From contig JAEXBA010000015.1 in NCBI GenBank assembly GCA_023457935.1, positions 1-58,163 of the forward strand: DNA of 58,163 nucleotides, given 5' to 3'. The DNA is from Bacteroidota bacterium. GTDB taxonomy: Bacteria > Bacteroidota > Bacteroidia > Flavobacteriales > Weeksellaceae. Below are positions 7,170 through 15,490 of the stretch, in pieces (positions within the stretch are counted from its first letter, which is position 1; each line of letters starts with the position of its first letter). The notes below the pieces were generated by a model, which was not told where the DNA came from, did not search any database, and saw only the letters and a program-made list of their open reading frames with translations. The translations under genes were made by a program, and so were the position numbers.

Positions 7170-9203
7170 TTATTTAAAATCAGCATCTTTGGCCTGGTTA
7201 ACCTGAATATCTTTTACGATAAATTCAACATCCATTCCTCCAAGATTCTGTCCTATTTTATAAGGCATTTTTACACCTGAAACATCTTTGTAATCCGAGT
7301 AGTTTGTCGGAACCGACTGCCCCTGCTGCGTTTTCACCTCACCGGTTTTAAGACCAGTTTTTACACTGTAGTAATAGGTTGCATCAGTTGCTTTGATAAC
7401 ATAAGAATCTTCACCGTTAAACTTTTCAATTCCTGCTACTTTATAATCTGCGTTCTTAGCAAAATTTACTTCAGGGAAAAGCTCTGTTTCTTTTGCCATT
7501 TCAGCTGCAGCATCTGCAGGTAACGGCATTTTCTGTCCCTGAGCTTCTGCGTAACCCGCTTTACCGTCAAAAACAATTTTCTGCATCGTTTGGCCCATCA
7601 TTTTCATATCCATAACCATTTTTCCGCCTTTCGCCTGAATCATATTCATATCCATATCCATTCCCTGCACTTTCGCCGAAGCATTGGTAGTGATGGAATT
7701 AATTTTCTGAATATTTGCCAAACCTCCGATTGCGTTGATATATTTGTCAACTACAGACGCAACGGTTATGCTGGCATCTACTTTCTGAGCGGCAGGTTTA
7801 GCAACTGCATTAGCATAAGAATCGTAATATTTCACAGGATAACCCAGTTTTTCCAGGTTTTCAGAAATATCGGATGCTTTACCGGCAATGAAAATTCTGC
7901 TTTGATTAGGATAAATCGTTGATTTCACGGCCTGGGAAACTTCAGCCGCAGTTACTTTGTCAATCGACTTCAGATAGTTCGTATAGAAATCTTCAGGTAA
8001 GTTCTGCGTTTTGGTATTTACTGCGAATCTTGCGATGGTTGCAGGGTTTTCAAGCGAACGGATGAAATCTCCTTTCAGTTTTGCTTTCGCATTGGAAAGT
8101 TCCTCAGGCTTTACATTAGAAATTGCATTCAGTTCATTGATGAATTCCTTAACGGCCTTGTCGGTTACTTCATTTCTTACACTTGCATTGGCTGTAAAAC
8201 TTGGTGAATATTTACCTGTAGAAAGCCCGGAATAGGCACCGTAAGTAAAAGCGTTTTTCTCACGAAGGTTCATGAACAGTCGCGATTCGCTTCCGCCACC
8301 AAGAATGTAGTTGGCAATCTGACCCGCGAAATACTGCGGATCGTTCATCTTCATGTTATGAAGGTTTCCTACTTCAATAACCGACTGTACTGCGTTCGGT
8401 ACATCAACAACATTGATTTCGGTTTTCGCTACGTTGGCAGCCGGCTCAAGAGCAGCAAATTTGGTGTTGGATTTTTTCCACCCGGAGAAATTCTGCTCTA
8501 CCAGTTTTTTTACTTCATCATACTTTATATCACCAACAATTACTAAAGTAGCATTGTCCGGAGCGTAGTACTTTTTGTAGATATTCTGAATGTCAGCAAG
8601 CTGCACAGCCTTGATGGATTCTTCAGTTGTGAACTCACCTCTTGAAGTATTCTTCCCGTAAATAAGTGCATTGGAAACTCTTCCTGCGATAGCATCTGCA
8701 CTTTTCTCGTCGGCCTTCAGACCTTCAATCATCTGCGCTTTGTTCTTCTCAAGCTCAGCAGCATCAAATTTAGGATTTACAATTGCATCGGCCATCATGG
8801 AAAGTACTTCCGGGAAATACTTCGAAAGTGTGTTGGCACTTGCTCCGGAACTGTAGAAACCAAGATTTGCTCCAAGATAATCCACTCTCTTGTTGAAAGC
8901 GTCCTTTGGCATTTTAGTGGTTCCTTCACCAAGCTGAGATGCCATCAGTTCGCTAACCCCAACAATTTTTCCTTCATAATAAGGCGGGCGGTCCATCGAA
9001 AGACTCGCGTTCACTCTTGGAAGTTTGTTGTTTTCAACGATCATCACCGTCAGTCCGTTTTTCAGTTTAAAAGACTGAGGTTTTGTGATATTGATGGTTG
9101 GTGTCGGCCCGGCGACCGGCATTTTGTTAATATCAATATTTTGTGCAGTAAGCATTCCTGAAAATAAAAATGCAACTGCGATATATTTAAAGTTCTTTTT
9201 CAT
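7170..9203 (-). CDS. M16 peptidase-like subunit without zinc motif, plus extra C-terminal domain
   Basis: 677-residue exported protein of the M16 (insulinase/pitrilysin) family. Signal peptide at 1-20 (ends LTAQ). Residues about 30-460 hold two M16 half-domains, but the HxxEH zinc motif is absent: the aligned position reads ELMASQLGEGT. It is therefore the non-catalytic partner of the HxxEH-bearing protein encoded just upstream. After about 470 there is an additional domain of about 200 residues (from ITVASVVDKYINAIGG) with a Met/Asp-rich stretch and antiparallel strands, resembling the DUF4412/lipoprotein-sorting-type beta folds found in exported Bacteroidota proteins. The start is 3 bases after the stop of the upstream gene, which indicates coupled synthesis of both subunits. 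Periplasmic or outer-membrane peptide degradation is the likely role. Confidence 0.88.
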   Translation of the reverse strand: MKKNFKYIAVAFLFSGMLTAQNIDINKMPVAGPTPTINITKPQSFKLKNGLTVMIVENNKLPRVNASLSMDRPPYYEGKIVGVSELMASQLGEGTTKMPKDAFNKRVDYLGANLGFYSSGASANTLSKYFPEVLSMMADAIVNPKFDAAELEKNKAQMIEGLKADEKSADAIAGRVSNALIYGKNTSRGEFTTEESIKAVQLADIQNIYKKYYAPDNATLVIVGDIKYDEVKKLVEQNFSGWKKSNTKFAALEPAANVAKTEINVVDVPNAVQSVIEVGNLHNMKMNDPQYFAGQIANYILGGGSESRLFMNLREKNAFTYGAYSGLSTGKYSPSFTANASVRNEVTDKAVKEFINELNAISNVKPEELSNAKAKLKGDFIRSLENPATIARFAVNTKTQNLPEDFYTNYLKSIDKVTAAEVSQAVKSTIYPNQSRIFIAGKASDISENLEKLGYPVKYYDSYANAVAKPAAQKVDASITVASVVDKYINAIGGLANIQKINSITTNASAKVQGMDMDMNMIQAKGGKMVMDMKMMGQTMQKIVFDGKAGYAEAQGQKMPLPADAAAEMAKETELFPEVNFAKNADYKVAGIEKFNGEDSYVIKATDATYYYSVKTGLKTGEVKTQQGQSVPTNYSDYKDVSGVKMPYKIGQNLGGMDVEFIVKDIQVNQAKDADFK

Positions 9204-9206
9204 GTT

Positions 9207-10520
9207 TTATTTTTTTTCAGGTAGGTAGTCCAAAGATACTCTCTGGTTCGGGTTAAGGTATTTTTTAGCAGCGTTCATGATGTCCTGTCTTGAGATTGAG
9301 CGGTAGATTTCAAGCTCTTTGTTGATCAGCTTGGTATCGCCCATAAGCATATAGTTGTGAGCAAGACTGTGCGCAATCCCCTGAATGGATGCGTTGGAAT
9401 TCACGAAGTTGTTTTCGAACTTGTTCAGCAGTTTCTGGTAATCTTCTTCAGAGATAAGTGTTGTCTGAAGTTTCTTGATTTCTGCATCAATGTCGTTCTG
9501 AAGAACCTGCTTGCTGGTTTCTCCCATTGGAATTGCGAAGAATGCGAAAATTCCGTAATCCACTAATCCCTGGTTGAAAGCGGCTACCTGAAGTGCCTTT
9601 TTCTCATCATCCACAAGCTTTTTGTAAAGTACCGATGATTTTCCGTTGCTCAGATAAGAGGAAACCATATCAAGAGTATAAGCGTCTTTTTCTTTTGCGC
9701 TAGGCGTTCTGTAGGCAAATACATAAGCCGGAAGCTGAATGTTTTTGTCGTATGCAGTTACCTTTTTCTCAACGGTAATAGGTTCGTCTTTAGGGAAGTT
9801 TTTTGGAGACAAAGTTCCTTTTGGAATTCCGCCGTAGTAGGTTTCAATCCATTTCTTGGTTTGCTCAGGTTTGATATCACCGGCAACAACCAGAACTGCG
9901 TTGTTCGGAACGTAATGCTTTTTATAGAATGCCTGGAAATCTTCCAGTTTTGCAGCATTCAGATCATCCATGGATCCGATTGTGCTCCAGTGGTAAGGGT
10001 GTTTTGTGAAGAGGTTTTTCTGTACTTCGTTGAAAAGGTTTCCATAGGGCTGGTTGTCCATTCTCAAACGTTTTTCCTCTTTCACAACTTCTCTTTGTGT
10101 GTCTACACCAATCTGATTTACGATTCCGTGACGCATTCTTTCTGCTTCCATCCAAAGTCCAAGCTGTTCGTTGTTGGAAGGGAAGGTTTCATAGTAATAA
10201 GTTCTGTCGTTATTGGTATTGGCATTGTTTGCTCCTCCGTTTGAAGAAACAATTTTCATCCATTCACCTCTCTTGATATTCGGCGTTCCTTCAAAAAGAA
10301 GATGCTCAAAGAAGTGAGCCATTCCGGTTCTTCCAACCGCTTCATCTTTCGCACCTACATGGTACATTACACCTGTTGTAACTACAGGAGCGGTATTGTC
10401 CTGGTGAAGAATAACGTGCAGACCGTTTGGAAGGTCATACTCTTCAAATTTGATTTGCTGTGCATTCAGTATCATTCCGAAAAATGCCACTGCTGCAACA
10501 GAAAGAAGTCTTTTTTTCAT
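9207..10520 (-). CDS. M16 zinc metallopeptidase, catalytic subunit
   Basis: 437-residue exported M16 peptidase. Signal peptide 1-20 (ends ILNAQ). The inverted zinc motif HFFEH is at residues 69-73, with Glu72 as the catalytic base; the third ligand lies in EVVKEEKRLRMDN near residue 150. The C-terminal half has the family's R/Y region (LVDDEKKALQ, then YGIFAFFAIPMGE). Family knowledge: in such bacterial pairs one chain carries HxxEH and the other the substrate-binding R-Y pair, forming a clam-shell heterodimer. It is the first gene of a two-gene operon with the HxxEH-less subunit. No complete promoter consensus is seen upstream of 10520 (a TAATATTG near-match is present). Confidence 0.92.
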   Translation of the reverse strand: MKKRLLSVAAVAFFGMILNAQQIKFEEYDLPNGLHVILHQDNTAPVVTTGVMYHVGAKDEAVGRTGMAHFFEHLLFEGTPNIKRGEWMKIVSSNGGANNANTNNDRTYYYETFPSNNEQLGLWMEAERMRHGIVNQIGVDTQREVVKEEKRLRMDNQPYGNLFNEVQKNLFTKHPYHWSTIGSMDDLNAAKLEDFQAFYKKHYVPNNAVLVVAGDIKPEQTKKWIETYYGGIPKGTLSPKNFPKDEPITVEKKVTAYDKNIQLPAYVFAYRTPSAKEKDAYTLDMVSSYLSNGKSSVLYKKLVDDEKKALQVAAFNQGLVDYGIFAFFAIPMGETSKQVLQNDIDAEIKKLQTTLISEEDYQKLLNKFENNFVNSNASIQGIAHSLAHNYMLMGDTKLINKELEIYRSISRQDIMNAAKKYLNPNQRVSLDYLPEKK

Positions 10521-10593
10521 AAGTACTTAAAATTGTTTCACTATTAGTACAATATTACGGCAAATTGTTACATTACAGCTAAATTTTTTTGCA

Positions 10594-10619
10594 CAAAAAA
10601 ACCGGCTTGGTACACCGGC
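10594..10619 (-). terminator. Possible terminator after the small gene at 10648
   Basis: On the minus strand GCCGGT and GCCGGT can fold through their CCGG cores with G-T end pairs around a 7-base loop, followed by seven T. The stem is short. Confidence 0.5.
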
Positions 10620-10647
10620 ATAAACAATATTTTTAAGTATCTTACAT

Positions 10648-10902
10648 TCAGACTCTTACTACATCGAAATGAAAACCGCTTGAAAAATTCATCTGAAAGT
10701 TTGAATTAAGACGGTATTTCAGTTTTTTGGAAATTTCAGAGAGCAGATTAAAGTTGTCTGTCTTCGAAATATCATCGGAAATAATATCGTCATTATTGAT
10801 TTTGATTCCCGTTTCATCACATCTCAAAAATTCCAGACCATGGTTTGCATGGAGGTTTTCCAGGAATTTAAGGTCTTCTACAGATAGTATATTTTCGCCC
10901 AT
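10648..10902 (-). CDS. Small protein of unknown function
   Basis: 84-residue acidic protein with no signal peptide or membrane helix. It begins MGENILSVEDLKFLENLHAN and ends in a basic/aromatic tail (NFSSGFHFDVVRV); the middle is rich in Asp, Asn and Ile. I recognise no family. ATG start, an intergenic region on both sides and a possible terminator downstream support a real single gene rather than a chance frame. Expression is not shown by any strong promoter. Confidence 0.6.
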   Translation of the reverse strand: MGENILSVEDLKFLENLHANHGLEFLRCDETGIKINNDDIISDDISKTDNFNLLSEISKKLKYRLNSNFQMNFSSGFHFDVVRV

Positions 10903-11196
10903 TGTTGTATTAATTTTATGGTAACTAAATTACAACTACTGTGCCTGATTGATTTAATATAATTATATATTTATTTACAAAATTTCCATTTTCTTCAGAA
11001 TCAAATCAATAGATTGTTGTGAAGTCCGCTTTTTATTATCTTTTCCGTATATTTGCAGTAAGTTTACCGGCGCAGCAATTTTCGAGATTCTTAATTTCCC
11101 TGTTCTGCATAGATTCATCTTCATTTTGAATTCTTTATCACGCTGCTTCTCCACGCCGGATTGCTCATTTTAACAACAAAATTTTATAAATAATTT
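10903..11196. other. Intergenic region holding the probable long leader of the cold-shock gene
   Basis: 294 bases without a gene. AT-rich at the left, then a -7 box at 11048-11055, after which about 135 transcribed bases would precede the ATG at 11197. No riboswitch family is recognisable. Confidence 0.4.
11048..11055 (+). promoter_or_regulatory. -7 box (TATATTTG) for the cold-shock-domain gene
   Basis: TATATTTG matches TAnnTTTG; the nearest TTG (11017) is 28 bases upstream, too far for a standard -33. It would give an unusually long leader of about 135 bases. Confidence 0.45.
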
Positions 11197-11631
11197 ATGG
11201 CAGATTCTTTTTCAAAAAAAGAAAATTTTAAGAAAAAACAACAGAAACTTAAAGAAAAAGCAGCTCGCAGAGAAGAGCGCAAACAAAACAACAACAAAGG
11301 TAAAGATGCCGAAGAAATGTTCATGTATGTGGACGAATTCGGACAGTTAACCAGTGTTCCGCCGGATCAGCGCGAACGTGAAGAAACAAGTCTTGAAGAT
11401 ATTCAGCTCGGTGCAGCGCCAATTGAGCCGGAAGAACTGGTGAAAACCGGAATTGTTTCTTTCCTGAGCGACAAAGGTTACGGTTTTATCACGGAAAATA
11501 AAACCGGAGACAACGTATTCTTCCACGAAAATGCATGTCATGAACCGGTGAAAAAAGGGAACAAAGTTTCATTCGAAAAAGAAAAATCACCAAAAGGTTT
11601 TTCCGCAGTGAATGTAAAAGTTGTTAAATAA
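11197..11631 (+). CDS. Cold-shock-domain protein with basic N-terminal extension
   Basis: 144-residue nucleic-acid-binding protein. The C-terminal 65 residues are a cold-shock domain with RNP1 KGYGFI (93-98) and RNP2 VFFHE (107-111), followed by VKKGNKVSFEKEKSPKG. The N terminus (1-37) is a highly basic helix of Lys/Arg/Gln/Glu, then an acidic linker (38-80). Typical CspA proteins are 65-70 residues, so this is about twice the usual size; the basic helix should add RNA contacts. The role as RNA chaperone is inferred from the family. It is a single gene with a long leader, a feature also seen in classical csp genes, where the leader senses temperature. Confidence 0.88.
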   Translation: MADSFSKKENFKKKQQKLKEKAARREERKQNNNKGKDAEEMFMYVDEFGQLTSVPPDQREREETSLEDIQLGAAPIEPEELVKTGIVSFLSDKGYGFITENKTGDNVFFHENACHEPVKKGNKVSFEKEKSPKGFSAVNVKVVK

Positions 11632-11680
11632 CAGTCACAAAAGAGCATAGTTTCTGCTGTGTTCTTCCTCATATATAGCT

Positions 11681-11712
11681 TTTTGGAAATTACCTCTAAA
11701 AAGCTATTTTTG
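11681..11712 (+). promoter_or_regulatory. Bacteroidota promoter for the helicase gene
   Basis: TTTTG (11681-11685), 19-base spacer, TATTTTTG (11705-11712); leader of about 30 bases to the ATG at 11748. Confidence 0.8.
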
Positions 11713-11747
11713 TATCTCTGTATTTCAAAAATTTCCCAATTACGAAG

Positions 11748-14090
11748 ATGGATTATCTGAAAGGACTCAACGAAAATCAATACGAAGCCGTTACCACAAT
11801 CAATGGACCTTTAATGGTTCTTGCGGGTGCAGGTTCCGGAAAAACGCGCGTTCTCACGATGCGTATTGCGCATTTGATTACGAACGGAGTTGACCCTTTC
11901 AACATTCTGGCTTTAACGTTTACCAACAAAGCCGCAAAGGAAATGAAGGAACGTATCGCAAAAGTGGTGGGAGAAAGCGATGCAAAATCCATCTGGATGG
12001 GAACTTTTCACTCGGTTTTTGCGAGAATTCTTAGGAGTGAAGCGCATTATTTGGGTTACCCTTCCAATTTTACCATTTACGATCAGCAGGATTCTCTTAA
12101 TGTCATTAAAAAGGTTATTAAGGATCTGAATATTGATTCTGATTTATACAAACCGAAAAAAGTTCAGAGCCGGATTTCGACCTATAAAAACAATCTGATT
12201 ACCGTAAAAGCTTATTTTAATAATCCTGAATTAATCGAAGCTGATGAAAGAGCAAACATGAAGCTGCTCGGACAGATTTATCAGAAATATGTTGAACAGT
12301 GTTTTCGGAACGGCGCGATGGATTTTGATGATTTATTGCTGAAAACCAATGAATTACTTACGAGATTTCCTGAAGTTCTGGCAAAATATCAGGACCGTTT
12401 CCGTTATATTTTGGTGGATGAGTATCAGGATACAAACCATTCTCAGTATCTGATTGTCAAAGCTTTGGCTTCTAAATTTGAAAATATTTGTGTGGTTGGA
12501 GACGATGCACAGTCGATTTATTCTTTCCGTGGTGCAAATATTTACAACATCCTGAATTTCAAAAAAGATTATCCGGATGCAGTCACGGTTTCATTGGAAC
12601 AGAATTACCGTTCCACTCAAAATATTGTGAACGCAGCCAACGTCGTGATCTCTAAAAATGTTCAGCAGTTCAAGAAAAATGTTTTTTCGGATAATGAAAT
12701 AGGAGAGAAGATCAAGGTTTACCGCTCTTTATCCGATGCTGATGAAGCGAATTTCGTTGCCGGAAATATATGGGAACTTCACAACCGCGATCAGCGGAAA
12801 TTTGAAGATTTTGCGATTCTTTATCGAACCAATTCTCAAACGCGTGCTTTTGAAGATGCGTTGAGAAGAAAAAACATTCCGTACCGTGTTTATGGCGGTT
12901 TGTCGTTCTACCAAAGGAAAGAAGTAAAGGATTTGCTCGGCTATTTACGACTTTTAATCAACGAAAATGATTCTGAAGCGTTGATGCGGATCATCAATTA
13001 TCCGACGAGAGGAATTGGTGATACCACTCAAAATAAACTCATTGTTTTTGCTGATTCACAGAACATTCCGGTTTCGCAGGTTTTGGATAATCTCGGATTT
13101 TATTCACCGCAATTAGGTTTGAACAACGGAATTCTCACCAAACTCGCCGATTTCTGGTCGATGATAAAAGCGTTTCAGGTAATGCTGAAAACTGAAACTG
13201 CTTATTCTGTCGCAATGGAAGTCGCAAAACGAAGCGGACTCATTAAATTTCTGAAAGACGATCAAACTCCGGAAGGAATTTCCCGCGTGGAAAACGTTCA
13301 GGAACTCATGAACTCGATGCAGGGCTTCATTGATGAACAGATTCAGTTGGAAGACGGAGATCCGTCGCTTTCCAATTTCCTTGAAAATATTGCACTTTCC
13401 GCAGATACGCAGGATAAAGAAAAAGATTCCGGCGACATGGTTTCGCTGATGACGATTCACCTTTCCAAAGGTCTGGAATTTCCGGTGGTTCATTTGGTTG
13501 GGCTTGAAGAAAATTTATTTCCAAGTTTTATGAGTTCGTCCACGCGTGAAGAACTCGAAGAAGAGCGCCGGTTATTTTATGTTGCCTTAACGAGAGCCGA
13601 AAAACAGGTGTTTTTTACGTATGCTGTTTCGCGTTTTCAGTGGGGAAAAATTACCGATGCAGAACCTTCAAGATTTTTAAGTGAAGTGGATGCAGAATAT
13701 CTTGAACTCGTAAATCCGGCTATTGAAAGCCGTTTCGTGAATCATTCCGGTTTGAAATCCAATATTTTTGATGAATTTCCTGAAGAACCGCGTTCATTCA
13801 ACAAAGTTCAGCCGAAAAGAAAAATTCAGGTTTCCGAAGGTTCAAAACCGAAACCGAAGGAGATTGCCAAAAATCTGAAACCGATTGCCACTGCGAAAAT
13901 CATCAATCCGAGTGGAAAATCTTCCGAGAATATTGAAGTTGGTGATAAAGTGCGTCACGACCGTTTCGGAATCGGCGAAGTTGCTTTCCTCGACGGAACT
14001 GATCCTGAGAACGTGAAAGCTAAAGTGATTTTTCAGCACGAAGGCGAAAAAAATCTTATTCTGAAGTTCGCGAAACTGACGAAAATTTAG
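11748..14090 (+). CDS. pcrA: ATP-dependent 3'-5' DNA helicase, PcrA/UvrD type
   Basis: 780-residue superfamily 1A helicase acting in nucleotide-excision and mismatch repair and in removing recombinase from DNA. Motifs in order: Q-motif LNENQYEAV (7-15), Walker A AGAGSGKT (26-33), TFTNKAAKEM (Ia), MDFDDLL, Walker B VDEYQDTN (about 224-231), GDDAQSIYSFRGA (III), LEQNYRS (IV), TIHLSKGLEFP (V) and RLFYVALTRAE (VI). The last 50 residues (VGDKVRHDRFGIGEV and following) are the Tudor-like RNA-polymerase-binding domain of PcrA/UvrD, which separates it from Rep. Length is normal for Bacteroidota. It stands alone with its own consensus promoter. No terminator is visible before the next gene at 14232. 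Confidence 0.94.
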   Translation: MDYLKGLNENQYEAVTTINGPLMVLAGAGSGKTRVLTMRIAHLITNGVDPFNILALTFTNKAAKEMKERIAKVVGESDAKSIWMGTFHSVFARILRSEAHYLGYPSNFTIYDQQDSLNVIKKVIKDLNIDSDLYKPKKVQSRISTYKNNLITVKAYFNNPELIEADERANMKLLGQIYQKYVEQCFRNGAMDFDDLLLKTNELLTRFPEVLAKYQDRFRYILVDEYQDTNHSQYLIVKALASKFENICVVGDDAQSIYSFRGANIYNILNFKKDYPDAVTVSLEQNYRSTQNIVNAANVVISKNVQQFKKNVFSDNEIGEKIKVYRSLSDADEANFVAGNIWELHNRDQRKFEDFAILYRTNSQTRAFEDALRRKNIPYRVYGGLSFYQRKEVKDLLGYLRLLINENDSEALMRIINYPTRGIGDTTQNKLIVFADSQNIPVSQVLDNLGFYSPQLGLNNGILTKLADFWSMIKAFQVMLKTETAYSVAMEVAKRSGLIKFLKDDQTPEGISRVENVQELMNSMQGFIDEQIQLEDGDPSLSNFLENIALSADTQDKEKDSGDMVSLMTIHLSKGLEFPVVHLVGLEENLFPSFMSSSTREELEEERRLFYVALTRAEKQVFFTYAVSRFQWGKITDAEPSRFLSEVDAEYLELVNPAIESRFVNHSGLKSNIFDEFPEEPRSFNKVQPKRKIQVSEGSKPKPKEIAKNLKPIATAKIINPSGKSSENIEVGDKVRHDRFGIGEVAFLDGTDPENVKAKVIFQHEGEKNLILKFAKLTKI

Positions 14091-14162
14091 AAGTAAACCT
14101 CGTTAAAAATTGCTTTCTTTGCAATCCTAACATTTGTTCGAGGTTTTTTATGTTATACATTG

Positions 14163-14170
14163 TATTTTTG
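14163..14170 (+). promoter_or_regulatory. -7 box (TATTTTTG) for the Crp/Fnr pair
   Basis: TATTTTTG lies 61 bases before the ATG at 14232. A TTTG at 14133 is 26 bases away, longer than the usual spacing, so the -33 may be degenerate or activator-dependent. Confidence 0.45.
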
Positions 14171-14231
14171 TATGTTGATTAAAGTGTTTCTGCACTGAGA
14201 AATCTGCGCAAATATATTTTTAGTTTATTGG

Positions 14232-14822
14232 ATGTCTGATATCTTACATTATCTCTCAAACCTTGACGGTATGACAATTGGCCGTCCGGAACTCGAAAAA
14301 ATCAGTTCTGTAATGGAAAGCAATTCCTTTAAACTGGAGAAAGACGCTGTGCTGAAGGTAGCCACGGAACCGCGCATTTACTTTCTGAAAGAAGGAATCG
14401 GAAGAATCTTTACCACCAATCCTAAAACCGGCGAATCCACCCTGAATTTCATATTTGGGGGAGATTTTTTCCTTATGGATAAGCATAATCCGAAAACGCA
14501 GGCCGTAGAGCTGAGGTTTTCCGGAATTACGGAAGTGAGCTTAAACAGGATCAGCAAGAAGGAAGTTTTAGAAATCGTTGGTTCGGAGCTAGATTATATG
14601 AGACTGGAGCGGGCAGTGTATGATTCAGAATATGTAAGAGGATTCGGTTTTTATCTGGAATTTCTGCATATGAACAGTAACGAGCGTTACAACCTTTTTG
14701 TGGAACGTTACGGCGAAGAAACAGTCAGAAAGATTACCATCAATCACCTTGCGTCCTTCTTTGGAATTTTCCCGGAAAGTCTTACCAGAATCCGAAGGGA
14801 ACGTAAACAGCAGCTCAATTAA
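14232..14822 (+). CDS. Crp/Fnr family transcriptional regulator
   Basis: 196-residue cyclic-nucleotide-binding-fold regulator. The N-terminal beta roll (about 20-110; EPRIYFLKEGIGRIF, STLNFIFGGDFFLMD) lacks the PGExxG / Arg-Ser-Ala cassette that binds cAMP in Crp, and has no Cys cluster like Fnr, so its ligand is unknown. A long dimer helix (about 115-150) and a winged helix-turn-helix follow (RKITINHLASFFGIFPESLTRIRRE split across 170-195); the recognition helix is PESLTRIRR. It is the first of two tandem paralogues 17 bases apart, so they are probably co-transcribed and may form homodimers or a heterodimer. Confidence 0.85.
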   Translation: MSDILHYLSNLDGMTIGRPELEKISSVMESNSFKLEKDAVLKVATEPRIYFLKEGIGRIFTTNPKTGESTLNFIFGGDFFLMDKHNPKTQAVELRFSGITEVSLNRISKKEVLEIVGSELDYMRLERAVYDSEYVRGFGFYLEFLHMNSNERYNLFVERYGEETVRKITINHLASFFGIFPESLTRIRRERKQQLN

Positions 14823-14839
14823 GAATTTTTCATATCTAC

Positions 14840-15424
14840 ATGAATATCAAAGGAATAAGAAGAACATTTGAAATTTTCGATACGGTAAATGTATCAGAAA
14901 ATCAGTTGCAGGAACTGGAGAATGCTTTTCTGGAAGACAGTTTTATGACGCCGCGCAATTTTGAAGTTCCTTTGGTGGATGAAGAGTATATTTACTTCGT
15001 TGAAGAGGGTATCTTACGCGTTTTCTATGAAAATAGGGCCGGTAAAGAATGTAATATGCTGTTTCTTACCGAAGGTTCTTTTATCATTCTGAACCCTTCT
15101 GATCCGTTTCTGTACAAAAATGCAATCCGGGTGAAGGCAATCGGTAGAGCGAAAATCTACAGAATCAGCAAAAAAAGATTCATTGAAATACTTGGAAACG
15201 AAGAAAATTATCTTCGGTTTTATAAACTGATCAGGGAAATTCTTCACAGTACCGTGATGCAGAATTACATCAATTTTCTATATAAAGACAGTACCGAGCG
15301 TTACCAGTCGGTTCTAGACTTCTATGGTGAGGATACGATAAGGAAAATTACTGTGAAGCAGCTGGCTTCTTTCCTTGGAATTCTGCCGGAAAGCCTTTCC
15401 CGTATCAGAAGAAATATATTATAA
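14840..15424 (+). CDS. Second Crp/Fnr family transcriptional regulator
   Basis: 194-residue paralogue of the preceding gene. Beta roll at about 20-110 (EEYIYFVEEGILRVFYENRAGKE split at 50-72), dimer helix about 115-150, and a helix-turn-helix ending KQLASFLGILPESLSRIRR, almost identical in its recognition helix to the first protein (PESLSRIRR against PESLTRIRR), which suggests both bind the same or very similar sites. The sensor halves are much more diverged, so they probably respond to different signals. No cAMP-binding cassette is present. A strong terminator follows. Confidence 0.85.
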   Translation: MNIKGIRRTFEIFDTVNVSENQLQELENAFLEDSFMTPRNFEVPLVDEEYIYFVEEGILRVFYENRAGKECNMLFLTEGSFIILNPSDPFLYKNAIRVKAIGRAKIYRISKKRFIEILGNEENYLRFYKLIREILHSTVMQNYINFLYKDSTERYQSVLDFYGEDTIRKITVKQLASFLGILPESLSRIRRNIL

Positions 15425-15440
15425 TACCGAGTTAACTCAA

Positions 15441-15475
15441 AAAAAACACCGCATCTGCTCTGCGGTGTTTTTTTG
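15441..15475. terminator. Strong bidirectional terminator
   Basis: 9-bp stem AACACCGCA / TGCGGTGTT with flanking A and T runs, between the convergent Crp/Fnr operon and the surface-protein gene. Confidence 0.88.
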
Positions 15476-15490
15476 CTTTCATAAGAGTAA

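Noticed and set aside
14232..14822. cAMP-binding Crp
   Set aside because: The phosphate-binding cassette with its conserved Arg, Ser and Ala is absent, so cAMP sensing is not supported.
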